DNA of 26,545 nt from UBA6136 sp964386975 (GTDB lineage: Bacteria; Pseudomonadota; Gammaproteobacteria; Methylococcales; Methylococcaceae). A program made the translations under genes and the position numbers. Shown here piece after piece: positions 8,026 to 15,523 of the stretch. Location of the stretch: positions 1 to 26,545 of the forward strand of contig CAYLUS010000028.1 in assembly GCA_964386975.1 (NCBI GenBank). Reading direction: 5' to 3'. Position 1 is the first letter of the stretch. Each line of letters starts with the position of its first letter. The notes beneath the pieces were generated by a model. It ran no database searches, was not told the origin of the DNA, and was given only the letters and a program-made list of their open reading frames with translations.

Positions 8026-9135
8026 TCAGATCAAACCGACCGTCCGGCCGTCTCGGGTTGCTGACTGGATGATGCCACCGCCCAGGCAGGCTTCGCCCTG
8101 GTAGAAAACCACCGATTGCCCGGGCGTTACCCCCCGCTGCAAGACCTCAAATGCGACCGTGCACCCCGTCGCATCTATAGACTCGATCCGGCAGGCCTGA
8201 TCAGGTTGACGGTACCGGGTCTTGGCCATGAGCGGGACACCCCGCTCAGGGGCATGCCCATCCACCCAGGACAGGTTGGATGCCGTCAGTCGGTCAGAGA
8301 GAAGCCATTCATGCGAATGGCCTTGCCCCACCACCAGGACATTTCTGCTCAGATCCTTGGCGAGTACGTACCAGGGCGCATCCGCACCGCCTTTGACGCC
8401 GCCAATCCCAAATCCCCGGCGTTGGCCGAGGGTAAAGTACATGAGCCCCTCATGGCGCCCGACCGTTTTTCCCTCGACCGTCTCGATATCCCCCGGCTGC
8501 GCCGGAAGGTATTGCTGCAAAAACGTCTTGAACCGGCGCTCACCAATAAAACAAATACCGGTGCTGTCCCTCTTGCGCGCCGTCACCAAGCCCCGAGATT
8601 CCGCCATCTTTCTGACCTCCGGCTTTTCGACTGCACCGACCGGAAAGAGGGTTTTGGAGAGTTGCTCCTGGCCCAGCGTGTAAATGAAGTAGGTTTGATC
8701 CTTGTTGGCATCAAGGCCCTTGAGGAGCCTCACCGGGCCCGCCCCAGACTCGACCCGGGCATAGTGGCCCGTGGCGATCCAATCCGCACCCAACGCCAGG
8801 GCGTAGTCCAGAAATGCCTTGAACTTGATTTCCTGATTACAGAGGATATCCGGATTTGGCGTGCGGCCATTGGCATATTCGCTAAGAAAGACCTCGAAAA
8901 CCCGATCCCAGTAATCGGCTGCAAAATTCACCGTCTTAAGTTCAATTCCAAGCTTATCGCAGACCGACTGCGCATCGGCCAGGTCCTCCATGGCCGTACA
9001 GAACTCGGTGCCATCATCCTCGTCCCAGTTCTTCATGAACAATCCGGAAACTTCGTATCCCTCTGCGAGAAGGGCCATGGCCGCAACTGAGGAATCAACG
9101 CCACCCGACATTCCAACAATGACCTTTTGCGCCAT
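8026..9135 (-). CDS. mnmA: tRNA-specific 2-thiouridylase MnmA
   Basis: Installs 2-thiouridine at wobble position 34 of tRNA Lys, Glu and Gln, taking persulfide sulfur from the IscS/Tus relay. The 369-residue protein has the PP-loop ATP-binding motif SGGVDSS at 10-16, the nucleophilic cysteine C99 in the PDILCNQ motif, and the second catalytic cysteine C195 in the STGICFIGER motif. Its length is normal (E. coli 368). It follows nudJ by 11 bases and precedes purB. The start ATG has a GGGAT/GGA-type ribosome binding site. A long opposite-strand open frame across this gene is an artefact of codon composition. Confidence 0.97.
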   Translation of the reverse strand: MAQKVIVGMSGGVDSSVAAMALLAEGYEVSGLFMKNWDEDDGTEFCTAMEDLADAQSVCDKLGIELKTVNFAADYWDRVFEVFLSEYANGRTPNPDILCNQEIKFKAFLDYALALGADWIATGHYARVESGAGPVRLLKGLDANKDQTYFIYTLGQEQLSKTLFPVGAVEKPEVRKMAESRGLVTARKRDSTGICFIGERRFKTFLQQYLPAQPGDIETVEGKTVGRHEGLMYFTLGQRRGFGIGGVKGGADAPWYVLAKDLSRNVLVVGQGHSHEWLLSDRLTASNLSWVDGHAPERGVPLMAKTRYRQPDQACRIESIDATGCTVAFEVLQRGVTPGQSVVFYQGEACLGGGIIQSATRDGRTVGLI

Positions 9136-9146
9136 TCCGATCCCGC

Positions 9147-9614
9147 CTACAGGGACTTGAGGAGCGAGAGAGGGAACCGCTCTTTGGCGAGAAAGTCTTC
9201 GACACAGCGAAGGACGAGGGGACTTCGATGCTGTGCCTGACGGACCTTCAATTCGTCAAGCGTCATCCAGACGGCTTGCTCGATGCCTTCATCCAGGGGC
9301 CGATCAGGCTCAAAACGCAGAGCTTCAGCTTCCACAGCAACGCGCAGGTATGAAATGCTGCTGTCGGGAGGTGCCCACAGATAAAGACCGACTACCGCGA
9401 GTGGCTTGACATGCCAGGCCGTCTCTTCCAGCGTCTCCCGGACAACACCCTCGAGAACGGACTCCCCGCACTCCAGGTGGCCGGCAGGCTGATTGATCAC
9501 CTGATTGCCTTGAACATCGCGCTCCTCGACAAAAAGAAAACGGTTGTCCCGGCACACCAGCGCCGCGACCGTAACCCGGGGCCGCCTCAAGGAGGCCTCT
9601 AAATTCTGATTCAT
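9147..9614 (-). CDS. nudJ: Nudix phosphohydrolase of the NudJ type
   Basis: Small Nudix hydrolase; E. coli NudJ removes phosphate from thiamine (HMP) pyrophosphate and nucleoside di- and triphosphates. The 155-residue protein has one Nudix box running from GHLECGESVLEGVVRE to ETLEETAW. The glycine expected in REUxEExGU is alanine here (EETAW), which I recall as common in this subgroup. The first possible codon is a TTG at 9617; I chose the adjacent ATG at 9614, which an AAGG sequence precedes. It leads the minus-strand run nudJ-mnmA-purB, as in E. coli and relatives. Substrate is inferred from the family. Confidence 0.88.
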   Translation of the reverse strand: MNQNLEASLRRPRVTVAALVCRDNRFLFVEERDVQGNQVINQPAGHLECGESVLEGVVRETLEETAWHVKPLAVVGLYLWAPPDSSISYLRVAVEAEALRFEPDRPLDEGIEQAVWMTLDELKVRQAQHRSPLVLRCVEDFLAKERFPLSLLKSL

Positions 9615-9629
9615 CAATCCTGACCTTTT

Positions 9630-9658
9630 AACTTACGCCCGTTAGCAATTGCGTTCAA
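9630..9658 (-). promoter_or_regulatory. Possible sigma-70 promoter for nudJ-mnmA
   Basis: On the minus strand TTGAAC (9658-9653) and TAAGTT (9635-9630) are separated by exactly 17 bases, just upstream of nudJ. The -35 is fair and the -10 is weak. The 185-base region 9615-9799 separates the divergent nudJ and clpS genes and should carry promoters for both; on the clpS side I could not pick a convincing pair. I see no gene in this region. Confidence 0.3.
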
Positions 9659-9799
9659 AGTATGCCATAGCCGAACTCAGGGGCCCGATATCTCTGGCTT
9701 TGAGAGGGTCCTCGGGTGCAATGGGCCGTGTAGCAATCCCTATTTTGCGGATGTAAGATGACAACTAGAACCGTCTACATGCGTCACGTGCCTTGATTT

Positions 9800-10120
9800 A
9801 TGGCAGATCAACCCAAACATGATTCTGAGGATGGGCTCCTCGTTCAGGAAGCCAAGCCTCGCCTCAAAAAACCACCCCTCTTCAAGGTATTTCTCCTGAA
9901 CGATGACTTCACACCCATGGAATTCGTGGTAGAAATATTGAAAGTTTTCTTTGGCATGGATGAAGAGCGGGCCACCCAGGTGATGCTTCATGTGCATACC
10001 AGAGGAATGGGAGTGTGCGGTGTTTATTCACGAGATATTGCCGAAACCAAGGTTAAACAGGTCAATGATTTTTCAAGGCAGCACCAGCATCCCCTGCTGT
10101 GCGACATGGATGAAGCCTGA
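9800..10120 (+). CDS. clpS: ClpS, N-degron adaptor for ClpAP
   Basis: Cytoplasmic adaptor that binds proteins with N-terminal Leu, Phe, Tyr or Trp and hands them to ClpA. The 106-residue length equals E. coli ClpS. The N-terminal tail (about residues 1-25) is polar and flexible, and the folded core holds the binding-pocket residues N34, D35, D36, T38, M40 and H66 in the NDDFTPMEFV and LHVHTRG segments. The C-terminal ETKVKQVNDF and HPLLC motifs are also typical. It lies 99 bases before clpA on the same strand. There is no clear Shine-Dalgarno before the ATG (the bases before it read CGTGCCTTGATTT). Confidence 0.97.
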   Translation: MADQPKHDSEDGLLVQEAKPRLKKPPLFKVFLLNDDFTPMEFVVEILKVFFGMDEERATQVMLHVHTRGMGVCGVYSRDIAETKVKQVNDFSRQHQHPLLCDMDEA

Positions 10121-10219
10121 GGTTTTCAGCCATTCGCAACGGGAGACCTCCTGACGCCTGCGGATCCGTATTTACCAACGCCACCTGATCAAGGGAACCA
10201 CCGAGGAGACATCGAAGAC

Positions 10220-12490
10220 ATGCTCAGCAAGGAACTCGAACTTTCCCTAAACCAAGCCTTTCGGGCGGCCTACGACAAACGACATGAATTTATCTCGGTC
10301 GAGCACCTCTTGCTGGCGATGCTCGACAATACAGCCGCCATCGAGGTGCTTAAAGCCTGCGGCGCCAATCTCGATGCCCTGAGGTCCGAGGTTGAAAAAT
10401 TTCTTGAAGACACCACCCCCCTCATCGCGCCCGGCCTGAAGCGCGAGACGCAACCCACTCTGGGCTTCCAGCGGGTACTACAGCGGGCGGCTTTTCATGT
10501 GCAGTCCTCCGGAAAACCGGAAGTCACGGGTGCCAACATCCTGGTGGCAATTTTCAGTGAGCAGGACTCCCACGCGGTCTACCTTCTCAATCAGCAGGAC
10601 ATCAGTCGACTGGATGTCGTCAACTTTATCTCCCATGGGATCGGCAAACACGCCGATGAATCAGGTACCCAGACCAGTAAACCACAAGCGACAGATGCCG
10701 ATGAGGGCGAGCAGGCCCAAGGTAACCCGCTTGAGAAGTATGCTGAAAATCTCAACGAGGTCGCCCGGGCCGGAAAGATCGATCCCCTGATCGGTCGCCG
10801 CGGTGAAGTCGAGCGGACCATCCAGGTGCTCTGCCGCCGGCGCAAGAACAATCCCCTCCTGGTCGGTGAGGCAGGCGTTGGAAAAACCGCCATTGCCGAA
10901 GGCCTTGCCAAGAAGATCGTTGATGGCGAAGTCCCCGAAGTGCTTTCGGACAGCGTGATCTACTCCTTGGACCTGGGTGCCCTGGTTGCTGGGACTAAAT
11001 ATCGGGGAGACTTCGAGAAACGACTGAAGTCGCTCATCGGTCAGCTCAAGAAACAACCGGAGGCCATCCTTTTCATTGATGAAATCCACACGATCATCGG
11101 CGCAGGATCCGCATCAGGCGGTGTGATGGATGCCTCCAACCTGATCAAGCCCGTACTCGCCTCCGGTGAACTTCGCTGCATTGGCTCCACCACCTATCAA
11201 GAGTATCGCGGCATTTTTGAGAAGGATCGGGCACTGGCAAGGCGCTTTCAGAAGATTGACATCCTCGAGCCTTCAGTCGAGGAGACTTATCAGATTCTCC
11301 GCGGCCTGAAATCCAAATTTGAGGAACACCATCAGGTCAAGTACTCGCTCAACGCCCTTAAAACGGCAGCGGAACTCTCAGAGCGCTACATCACCGATCG
11401 GCATCTGCCTGATAAGGCCATCGATGTGATCGACGAAGCAGGCGCCTGCCAGCGGCTGCTGCCGGCGTCGCGTCGCAAAAAGACCATCGGCACCTTCGAG
11501 ATTGAGGACATTGTTTCCAAGATCGCAAGAATTCCCCCAAAAACGGTATCGACCAATGACAAGGACAAATTGCGAGACCTCGAAAAGAATCTGAGGATGC
11601 TGGTGTTTGGGCAGGACGAAGCCATTACCTCTCTGGCCTCTGCCATCAAGCTGTCCCGGGCGGGCCTTAGGGAAACACAAAAACCGATTGGCTGCTTTCT
11701 CTTTGCAGGCCCCACTGGGGTGGGCAAGACAGAAGTCAGTCGCCAGCTCGCCAAGGTTCTCGGCGTCGAAATCCTGCGTTTTGACATGTCCGAGTACATG
11801 GAACGGCACACCGTCTCTCGCCTGATTGGGGCACCTCCAGGCTATGTTGGATTCGATCAGGGCGGACTGCTGACGGAAGAAGTGACTAAGCACCCCCATG
11901 CCGTTGTGCTTTTGGATGAGATTGAAAAGGCCCATCCAGATGTTTTTAACCTTTTACTGCAAGTCATGGACCATGGGACCCTGACAGACAACAATGGACG
12001 CAAGGCCGACTTCAGGAACATTATTCTGATCATGACCACCAATGCGGGGGCCATGGAAGGTGGCCGAGCATCCATCGGTTTTACCGCTCAGGATCACTCA
12101 AGCGATAGCCTCAGAATCGTCGAGCGGTCTTTCTCACCAGAGTTCAGGAACCGGCTCGATGCCATCATCCAGTTTGAACCTCTCAATTTGGATGTGATTG
12201 CCCAAGTGGTCGACAAGTTCATGTTCGAACTCGAAACCCAACTCGCAGAAAAGCACGTGTCAATCGTGCTCGAGCCGGAAGCCAGAATCTGGCTTGCGGA
12301 AAACGGTTTCGACCCCAAGATGGGCGCGCGCCCCATGGGGCGGGTGATTCAGGAGAAGATCAAGAAGCCGCTGGCCGAGGAGATCCTGTTCGGCCGACTG
12401 GCCGGCGGTGGCGTCGCAAGAATTGGCGTCGAGAATGGCGATTTGTCGTTCGAGGTCGAAGAGACCGTGCTCTCGTCAGAACCCGCCTGA
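10220..12490 (+). CDS. clpA: ClpA, AAA+ unfoldase of the ClpAP protease
   Basis: Hexameric unfoldase that feeds substrates to ClpP. The 756-residue protein (E. coli 758) has the Clp N-domain (about 1-145), a first AAA+ module with Walker A GEAGVGKTA at 216-224 and Walker B LFIDEIHTIIG, and a second module with Walker A GPTGVGKTE at 497-505 and Walker B LLDEIEKAHPDV. The ClpP-docking loop is present as SIGFT (IGF in place of IGL). An arginine-rich end of the D1 module (ASRRKK) precedes the D2 linker. The start ATG has a purine-rich GAGGAGA about 11 bases upstream. No clpP is in the window; clpA ends 12 bases from convergent infA. Confidence 0.98.
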   Translation: MLSKELELSLNQAFRAAYDKRHEFISVEHLLLAMLDNTAAIEVLKACGANLDALRSEVEKFLEDTTPLIAPGLKRETQPTLGFQRVLQRAAFHVQSSGKPEVTGANILVAIFSEQDSHAVYLLNQQDISRLDVVNFISHGIGKHADESGTQTSKPQATDADEGEQAQGNPLEKYAENLNEVARAGKIDPLIGRRGEVERTIQVLCRRRKNNPLLVGEAGVGKTAIAEGLAKKIVDGEVPEVLSDSVIYSLDLGALVAGTKYRGDFEKRLKSLIGQLKKQPEAILFIDEIHTIIGAGSASGGVMDASNLIKPVLASGELRCIGSTTYQEYRGIFEKDRALARRFQKIDILEPSVEETYQILRGLKSKFEEHHQVKYSLNALKTAAELSERYITDRHLPDKAIDVIDEAGACQRLLPASRRKKTIGTFEIEDIVSKIARIPPKTVSTNDKDKLRDLEKNLRMLVFGQDEAITSLASAIKLSRAGLRETQKPIGCFLFAGPTGVGKTEVSRQLAKVLGVEILRFDMSEYMERHTVSRLIGAPPGYVGFDQGGLLTEEVTKHPHAVVLLDEIEKAHPDVFNLLLQVMDHGTLTDNNGRKADFRNIILIMTTNAGAMEGGRASIGFTAQDHSSDSLRIVERSFSPEFRNRLDAIIQFEPLNLDVIAQVVDKFMFELETQLAEKHVSIVLEPEARIWLAENGFDPKMGARPMGRVIQEKIKKPLAEEILFGRLAGGGVARIGVENGDLSFEVEETVLSSEPA

Positions 12491-12502
12491 GCGTTCTCGA
12501 AC

Positions 12503-12721
12503 TCAGCGCTGGCGGAACGTGATGCGGCCTTTGCTTAGGTCATAGGGAGTCATTTCAACCTTGACGCGATCGCCGGTGAGAATGCGGATGTAGTGCTTGC
12601 GCATCTTGCCGGAGATATGGGCCATGACCACATGCCCGTTGTCCAGCTCAACCCGGAACGTGGTATTGGGCAGGGTCTCGATGACCTTGCCTTCCATTTC
12701 GATATGATCTTCTTTCGACAT
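12503..12721 (-). CDS. infA: Translation initiation factor IF-1
   Basis: Single OB-fold protein that occupies the ribosomal A site during initiation. The 72-residue protein matches the normal IF-1 length and sequence: MSKEDHIEMEGKVIETLPN at the start, HISGKMRKHYIRIL in the middle, and DLSKGRITFRQR at the end. The frame stays open 29 codons upstream, to 12808, but that extension overlaps bpt and is not family-like. The ATG at 12721 is therefore chosen. It lies 46 bases after bpt and converges on clpA. The clpA/infA/aat neighbourhood is also present in E. coli. Confidence 0.97.
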   Translation of the reverse strand: MSKEDHIEMEGKVIETLPNTTFRVELDNGHVVMAHISGKMRKHYIRILTGDRVKVEMTPYDLSKGRITFRQR

Positions 12722-12752
12722 GCGGTGCGGATTTACTGAAAATAAAACCCCC

Positions 12753-12758
12753 ATTCTA
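12753..12758 (-). promoter_or_regulatory. Possible -10 element for infA
   Basis: The minus strand reads TAGAAT about 31 bases before the infA ATG, in the short gap after bpt; it matches five of six -10 consensus bases. The -35 position, which would lie inside the end of bpt, is poor. infA often has its own promoter, so I record it as a weak candidate. Confidence 0.25.
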
Positions 12759-12767
12759 ACATAGGGC

Positions 12768-13508
12768 TCAAGTAGGACCCACGACTGTCTCCGCTCCCGC
12801 CGTCTCATCCACCAATCGACGCCAGCCCTCCTCGGTGAGGCATTCCAATGGCCGAAACAATGACTTGTAATTCATCTTGGTGCACTCCTTGATCCAGAAG
12901 CCAAGATAAACCCAGTCAAGGCCCCGTCGCCTGGCCTCCTCGATCTGAAACAGGATCGCCAGCGTTCCCAAACCCCAGTTGGGTCCCTGAGGCTCGAAGA
13001 ACGTGTAGACCGCGGAAAATCCGTCCGGCACGACATCAACAACGGAAACCGCCAAGAGTACCTCGGCCAGCCAGAATTCAAAAAAAACCGTACCCTCAAA
13101 CCGGCGGTTGAGCAGAAAATTCTGGTAGTCATCAGGTGCTGAACTGGCCATACCGCTTTCGGCATGGCGGTTCTGAAGGTAGCGCCGGTAAAGATCGTAA
13201 TGGCGTGGATCGAACTCCCCTGGCCGCTCGATGACGCGCATCATTTCAAGCCGCCGAATGGCCCTTCGCTGGCTGCGATTTGGGGAAAATGCCGCCACCG
13301 GGATTCGGACGGGCACGCAGGCCTTGCATGCGGGGCAATGGGTCCTGTAAATCAGGTCTCCACTGCGCCGAAACCCATGACCGAGGAGGACCCCGAAGAA
13401 ATCACTGCTGACGATGCAGGAAGGGTCTAGGACCGCCATTTGGGACTGACGCCCCGCCAGATAGGCACACGTCTCGGTATGGCCCAACCACAAGGTCACC
13501 TCGGCCAT
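12768..13508 (-). CDS. bpt: Aspartate/glutamate leucyltransferase (Bpt; ATE family)
   Basis: Transfers leucine from Leu-tRNA to proteins with N-terminal Asp or Glu, creating a primary N-degron for ClpS. The 246-residue protein shows the family's N-terminal block with C14 in ETCAYLAGRQSQMAVLDP, the cysteine cluster YRTHCPACKACVPVRIP, and the C-terminal block YLGFWIKECTKMNYKSLFRP. It overlaps the end of aat by 13 bases. The Bpt (bacterial, leucyl) form is the expected one in gammaproteobacteria; sequence alone cannot fully rule out arginyl transfer. With Aat, ClpS and ClpA nearby, it covers the tertiary-to-primary destabilising residue branch. Confidence 0.93.
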   Translation of the reverse strand: MAEVTLWLGHTETCAYLAGRQSQMAVLDPSCIVSSDFFGVLLGHGFRRSGDLIYRTHCPACKACVPVRIPVAAFSPNRSQRRAIRRLEMMRVIERPGEFDPRHYDLYRRYLQNRHAESGMASSAPDDYQNFLLNRRFEGTVFFEFWLAEVLLAVSVVDVVPDGFSAVYTFFEPQGPNWGLGTLAILFQIEEARRRGLDWVYLGFWIKECTKMNYKSLFRPLECLTEEGWRRLVDETAGAETVVGPT

Positions 13509-14200
13509 CCGCCCTCCTCCCGCCAGGCGCCCACATCCGGCGACTCATCAACCAGCATCCGAATTTGACGACAAAATGTGGCGCGATCGATGCTGAAAGC
13601 ACCAAGACTCTCCAAGTGGCGGGTATGTACCTGGCAGTCAATCAGCTGGTAATCCCAACGTGCCAGCATCGAGCATGCATAGGCAAAGGCCACCTTGGAT
13701 GCATCTGTCGAACGATGAAACATGGATTCCCCAAAAAAAACCCGCCCCACGGCAACACCATAGAGTCCACCCGCTAACTCATTCCCCTGCCAGGCCTCAA
13801 AGGAATGGGCATAACCCTTCTGATGAAGGCGCTCATAGGCCGCCATCATGCACGCGCTGATCCAGGTTCCCTCCGCCATGCTGCGGGGCGCCGAGCAGGC
13901 CTTAATGACCTGATCAAAAGCTCGGTCAAAGGAGCAGGTAAAGTGATTTTTACGGATCACCTTGCCGAGACTCCGGGAAATTCGGATGCCCGCAGGCTGC
14001 ATGACCCATCGCGGATCCGGTGACCACCAGAGAATCGGCTCACCGGGGTTGAACCAAGGAAATATGCCGCTGCGATAGGCATTCAGCAACCGAGGAACCG
14101 AGAGACAACCACCCATTGCGAGCAGCCCGTTGGGTTCAGAGAGCGCCTCACTGGGGTCGGGGAATCCAACCTCAGGATCCGATCCCTCAAGACTCCTCAC
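13496..14200 (-). CDS. aat: Leucyl/phenylalanyl-tRNA-protein transferase
   Basis: Attaches Leu or Phe from aminoacyl-tRNA to proteins with N-terminal Lys or Arg, making them ClpS substrates. The 234-residue protein has the diagnostic EPNGLLAMGG, GIFPWFNPGEPILWWSPDPR, ACMMAAYERLHQKGYAHSFE and GGLYGVAVGRVFFGESMF segments. The start is GTG at 14200, since the next in-frame methionine is residue 29, well inside the conserved region. An AGGAGG six bases upstream supports it. It starts one base after the stop of the upstream acyltransferase gene and overlaps bpt by 13 bases, so the three are very likely co-translated. Confidence 0.96.
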   Translation of the reverse strand: MRSLEGSDPEVGFPDPSEALSEPNGLLAMGGCLSVPRLLNAYRSGIFPWFNPGEPILWWSPDPRWVMQPAGIRISRSLGKVIRKNHFTCSFDRAFDQVIKACSAPRSMAEGTWISACMMAAYERLHQKGYAHSFEAWQGNELAGGLYGVAVGRVFFGESMFHRSTDASKVAFAYACSMLARWDYQLIDCQVHTRHLESLGAFSIDRATFCRQIRMLVDESPDVGAWREEGGWPR

Positions 14201-14201
14201 A

Positions 14202-15413
14202 TCAACCCTCCTCGCAACGGTAGGGCGATCGTTCCATCAGGGCCTGCATGTAGGCGTTGACCCTCTGATTTTCCAGCGCGACGTGGCGTGCCACCGGCTC
14301 TCTGAATTTCGGTTCGGAAAGCCAGTGATAGGAATAGGTGGGTGTCGGTAAAAAACCGCGGCTAATTTTGTGCTCCCCCTGCGCGCCGGGCTCGAATCGT
14401 GAAAGCCCCCGCTCAATTGCAAACTCGATACCCTGGTAGTAGCAGGCCTCAAAATGCAGGCCTGGTACCTCAACCCTGGCGCCCCAGTAGCGGCCATAAA
14501 GCACCTCCTCGCCAAGCAGAAAGAATGCAGCCGCCACCAGATCACCCTGGTCCCTCACCTGTACCATCATCAATGCATCACCCAGCGTCTCTCCGAGACG
14601 TCTAAAGAAAGCTTGGGTGAGCGCGGGGAAATTGCCGTGGCGATCGAAGGTATCCTGATACAGGCGGTGAAAGGCGGCCCAGTCATGAGCGGCCACCTGA
14701 CTGCCCATCACCCGCTGGATCGTGAGGCCGGATGCGGCTACTTGCCGCCGTTCTCTGAGAATCTCCTTGCGGCGCTTGGAGGTAAGCGCCCTTAGAAAGT
14801 GTTCAAAGTCTTCATAGTGGGCGTTCGACCAATGAAATTGGCAGCCAGTCCGGCACAAAAGATCTTTTCGCTGGGACAGCACCGGATCGTTCGCAAACAG
14901 CAGATGGAGCCCTGACACACCCATTTGCTCTGCCGCCTTGATTACTTGGGTCACCAGACCATCTGGTGACACCCTCCGGGTCAGGATTCTTGGCCCCATA
15001 GCCGGCGTGAACGGGACTGCGACGACCAGCTTTGGAAAGTAGCTCAGACCCTGCTGATGATAGGCTTGAGCCCATGCGCCATCGAACACGAATTCGCCGA
15101 ATGAGTTGTCCTTGAGGTAAAGCGGGAGGGCGCCGAGCAGTTGGCCAGCAGCATCTTCAAAGGCAGCATGGCAGGGTCGCCAACCCACCCGATCTCCCAA
15201 ACAACCCTCGCTCTCAAGCGCATTCAAAAATGCGTGATGCAGGAACGGGTTGGCATTGACGCAATCCAGGGCGTCCCATGTCGATGCGTCAATCTCCGCG
15301 ACACCCTTGACCAGAAAACGCATGCGGAGATCAGCGTCCACGGGATCCTCTGGCTTCAGCGCATTCAAGCTGTTTGCGCCCAACAAGTCGATCCGGACGT
15401 CGTCCTGATTCAT
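14202..15413 (-). CDS. COG3146 / FemAB-like predicted N-acyltransferase (DUF482)
   Basis: A 403-residue cytoplasmic protein of the widespread COG3146 (DUF482, FemAB-like, GNAT-fold) family, whose reaction is not established to my knowledge. Family marks seen here are NPFLHHAFLNALE near residues 54-66, the AWAQAYHQQGLSYFPKL stretch, KRRKEILRERR, the GLHFEACYYQGIEFAIERGL block and the signature FEPGAQGEHKISRGF. No signal peptide or membrane segment is apparent. The ATG at 15413 lacks a good Shine-Dalgarno. Its stop is one base from aat, followed by bpt; both of those enzymes also have a GNAT/Fem-like fold and use aminoacyl-tRNA. A related transfer reaction is possible, but this is inference from fold and position only. 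Confidence 0.85.
   Translation of the reverse strand: MNQDDVRIDLLGANSLNALKPEDPVDADLRMRFLVKGVAEIDASTWDALDCVNANPFLHHAFLNALESEGCLGDRVGWRPCHAAFEDAAGQLLGALPLYLKDNSFGEFVFDGAWAQAYHQQGLSYFPKLVVAVPFTPAMGPRILTRRVSPDGLVTQVIKAAEQMGVSGLHLLFANDPVLSQRKDLLCRTGCQFHWSNAHYEDFEHFLRALTSKRRKEILRERRQVAASGLTIQRVMGSQVAAHDWAAFHRLYQDTFDRHGNFPALTQAFFRRLGETLGDALMMVQVRDQGDLVAAAFFLLGEEVLYGRYWGARVEVPGLHFEACYYQGIEFAIERGLSRFEPGAQGEHKISRGFLPTPTYSYHWLSEPKFREPVARHVALENQRVNAYMQALMERSPYRCEEG
14207..14212 (-). promoter_or_regulatory. Strong Shine-Dalgarno deciding the GTG start of aat
   Basis: The minus strand reads AGGAGG, six bases before the GTG of aat. It lies within the last codons (Glu-Glu-Gly) of the upstream acyltransferase gene. 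An out-of-frame ATG overlaps the GTG, but only the GTG frame encodes Aat. Confidence 0.7.
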
Positions 15414-15523
15414 GGCAGGCTTGGATTGTGAGACAATGAACAGTTATCACCAGACCTCCCTGTCCGGGCAGATCGTCCGAATGTCTTAAGGCCTGGTTCA
15501 CTCCTACCCATCTTGAACAAGAC

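Noticed and set aside
8116..9090. Long plus-strand open frame (324 codons) opposite mnmA
   Set aside because: It lies wholly antisense to a clear mnmA with intact catalytic cysteines, has no recognisable motifs, and is rich in Arg/Pro as expected for a shadow frame.
9615..9799. Possible small gene or regulatory RNA between nudJ and clpS
   Set aside because: No open frame with a ribosome binding site and no strong hairpin with a T-run; best explained as a divergent promoter region.
12487..12506. Inverted repeat CTGAG/CTCAG spanning the convergent stops of clpA and infA
   Set aside because: Three of its five base pairs arise simply because both stops are TGA on opposite strands; no T-run follows, so it is not supported as a terminator.
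12722..12808. 29-codon N-terminal extension of infA
   Set aside because: It overlaps the end of bpt and IF-1 proteins begin at the MSKED-type methionine, so the start was set to 12721.
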